Assembly (NCBI RefSeq): GCF_001186125.1
Contig: NW_014040305.1
Location: 33,894-55,199, forward strand
DNA length: 21,306 nt
Direction of reading: 5' to 3'
DNA from: Sphaeroforma arctica JP610
Lineage: Eukaryota > Opisthokonta > Ichthyosporea > Ichthyophonida
This document shows, in pieces, positions 19,806 to 21,306 of the stretch. The position numbers were made by a program, and so were the translations under genes. Each line of letters opens with the position of its first letter. Position 1 is the stretch's first letter. The notes under the pieces were generated by a model. That model saw only the letters and a program-made list of their open reading frames with translations. It was not told the DNA's origin and did not search any database.

Positions 19806-19845
19806 AGTCATCGCACTTACTTACTTTACAACTACAGATGATCAT

Positions 19846-20159
19846 ACTGAATCACTGGTTTACAATCAATGGCACATCGAATGGCGGTCCATTGCATTGC
19901 ATTGAATTGAAAGTCGCACCTATCAAACTGTATTAGTGCCTCGCGGGTCTCTACAATGTATCTAAATTGTCGTCTGAGCTTAATTAAGCGTATAAAGACA
20001 TTCTATCACCCTACAAGACGCTTATAAGCATAGGAAATCCACTTTTTAGCATGCCTATTTGCGTCACAATTGCATGCATTAAAACCACCGTACAAGGTGA
20101 ACCAAACACGCTATCGATCTGGCGCCTTTTCTACCGTTTTCAGAGATGTTTTCTGGAAC
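19846..20159. other. Upstream flank of the transposase gene
   Basis: About 310 bp between the transposase start and the duplicated module. It contains a short CATTG tandem (about 19893-19908) and no coding sequence. As 5' flank of the minus-strand gene it may hold its promoter, but no motif can be named. No terminal inverted repeat was found by eye against 13772-13850. Confidence 0.45.
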
Positions 20160-20294
20160 GTTTGAAGTACGTACAGTAGGGTTGTTGTGCACGCACTACC
20201 TTCTCACCACTTACCGGTCGGCCCCTCTTTCGATTTAGGCTAGCTAGTGTCTGAACCCCATTGCATACACATACGCAACGCGAGCATTGCAGGC
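20160..20294 (-). repeat. 134-bp module, copy B, abutting the LINE fragment
   Basis: Matches copy A from GTTTGAAGTACGTACAG to GCGAGCATTGCAGGC with one extra A (GTAGGG for GTGGG). Both edges are sharp: left and right flanks are unrelated to those of copy A. In copy B the inserted base breaks the frame. Confidence 0.9.
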
Positions 20295-21306
20295 TCTCTC
20301 ACGGAGTACCAGGAATCAACCTCGCTAGACATATGGAATCCCTGGTTGCAGCATTGTCACTGGGTATCGCCTCTTTCCGCGCTTATGGCTTCCATGGGTT
20401 CAGCTGGCGACACCCCCGCAACCGACTGGCGATGTTCAAAACATTCATCTTACCCACGGCTACATATGGGCTGAACATTATTGCCTGGGCTTCGCCAATA
20501 TGGAAGGATGCGTTGGAACCCCTATTCGAGCGCTTTAACTCAGCACTCATCCAAGCAGCAGCCATCATCACGGGCACTAAATACCCTCGGTTTCCCAAAC
20601 ATCAAACAAACTTACTTCACTTTTGCGGTCTGCTCCCCGCGTGACCATTCGCGGACTACCTCGGAGGTTGCCTGGGAATACAACTCGACTCAATGGCAAG
20701 CACAAATCCACTTACCCCTTTGACGCAACCCGCCTGGGCCCACGATAAACCATCACTGCGCTTCCCGTACAGTATCTATGCTCACCTGAAAACTGTACAC
20801 AAAACCACGGGCGGGCGTACACCCGACCATGTAGCCCTCCGCCAACGCTGTGACGACATCAGGAAGAACTCAACAAAACGTTGGTCCAACAAGGAGATCG
20901 CGGCAATGGCCCGGCGCCAATACAACTACCAACTGGTTATGGGTAAACCGCCAACCTCAAACCGAGACACAGCCAGACACGACAGCTTCAATCGCTGCTT
21001 CGAGTCTACACCAATCCGGCTCTGTGCTATGATTGTAACGAATACGTACATGTTCACATTACTCGACTACCGCACCGACGGCTGTCTCTGCCCTGTCTGC
21101 CCCGGTAGCCACAAGTTCACTACCAGCCACTTTACCTGCATCCAACAACTGATTCGAAGCATCCTGGTAGGCCCGAAACTGCCGCCCATTGGCCCTGACC
21201 TCCTTCAGCAATTACAGGAGTGCCACGACTTCCACGGTATCTGGACCCTCCACGAACACCTTGGATCTTTTCTCCAGCATGTTGAAGAACCACCGTACCC
21301 TCACCC
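20295..21306 (+). pseudogene. LINE 3' ORF fragment: RT thumb and zinc finger
   Basis: One + strand frame runs from the edge of the duplicated module to the window end with a single TGA at 20642-20644. Before the TGA it matches the C-terminal end of non-LTR reverse transcriptases (FKTFILPTATYGLNIIAWA, then LFERFNSALIQAAAIITG). After it come ADYLGGCLGIQL, a charged domain, and CLCPVC..SHKFTTSHFTC, the CX2C...H...C finger commonly found at the end of LINE ORFs. The polymerase catalytic box (F/YxDD) is missing, so the copy is 5'-truncated or rearranged. Its right end, 3' UTR and tail are outside the window. GC content is visibly higher than in neighbouring DNA. Confidence 0.75.

Larger units (their letters stand above)
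16102..19845 (-). pseudogene. DDE-type DNA transposase, spliced, broken
   Basis: Minus-strand gene of about 1,160 codons. Segments: 19845-~19260, ~19250-~18414, ~18412-18221, 18117-17834, 17688-16102. Introns 18220-18118 (GTATGT..CACAG) and 17833-17689 (GTACGT..TGTAG) fit phase exactly. Starting at ATG 19845, the protein has a cysteine cluster (CDDCLQCSRCVCVC), a KRGRP AT-hook, a helical region, a second Cys/His group (CGQQKCNGC near 18550) and a catalytic-type region with TIDHFGKRGFNWHG, YGDQILEKGGKQDG, ILSSDNAGCYQS and YIHTKTQDGKG/DAHFAR. A long C-terminal part has an Asp-rich stretch and SYQKTKLK near the end. The SDNA..CYQS and H..TQDGK motifs mark an RNase H-fold transposase family I know from KDZ-like and related predicted proteins; the exact superfamily is uncertain. 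Damage: frameshifts near 19250 and 18412, and a TGA at 18273-18275. Confidence 0.72.

Noticed and set aside
13824-19845. Endogenous giant-virus segment, suggested by the XPG-type nuclease
   Set aside because: The neighbouring gene is an intron-bearing transposase, no capsid, polymerase or other viral hallmark gene is present, and the surroundings are retroelements.
11167-20644. TGA reassigned as a sense codon
   Set aside because: The intact SPRY gene ends on TGA at the expected place, and the interrupted ORFs also carry frameshifts typical of decay.

Overview
The window is eukaryotic. It carries a spliced gene with nine introns of about 370 to 1,220 nt, followed by roughly 13 kb of broken mobile elements with many microsatellites. 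The element mix (Ty3/gypsy-type pol, a second LTR element, a LINE, an intron-bearing DDE transposase) and the large introns would suit an intron-rich unicellular eukaryote, possibly a protist relative of animals. I cannot fix the lineage from sequence alone. No tRNA, rRNA, CRISPR array or prokaryotic operon was seen.

Layout. 1-335 is AT microsatellite and intron-like sequence. 336-7927 (+) holds the last ten exons of a host gene; its 5' end lies outside the window. Every exon junction keeps phase, and the protein has two consecutive SPRY domains and an ordinary TGA end. 7928-8750 is 3' flank with ACAT and TA microsatellites.

8751-13771 (+) is a nest. An old GC-rich Ty3/gypsy pol remnant (8751-8801 and 12288-13771, mainly integrase) is split by an LTR retrotransposon (8802-12283). 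The inserted element keeps its 5' LTR, gag and a protease start. It has lost the rest of pol and the front of its 3' LTR, and it is flanked by the 4-bp duplication ACAG.

13824-19845 (-) holds three decayed coding blocks in the same orientation: a DDE-type transposase gene (about 1,160 codons in all, with a cysteine cluster and AT-hook at the N-terminus and two recognisable short introns), an unrecognised serine-rich and acidic ORF, and an XPG-family nuclease resembling EXO1/FEN1. These may be the genes of a single DNA transposon that carried its own flap-type nuclease. This is the most novel reading of the window, but it is an inference.

20160-20294 repeats a 134-bp piece of the transposase gene almost exactly. 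It is fused directly to a LINE 3' region (20295-21306, RT thumb and a zinc finger) that runs off the right edge. Six in-frame nonsense codons inside the mobile ORFs are all TGA, which suggests CpG decay (CGA to TGA).
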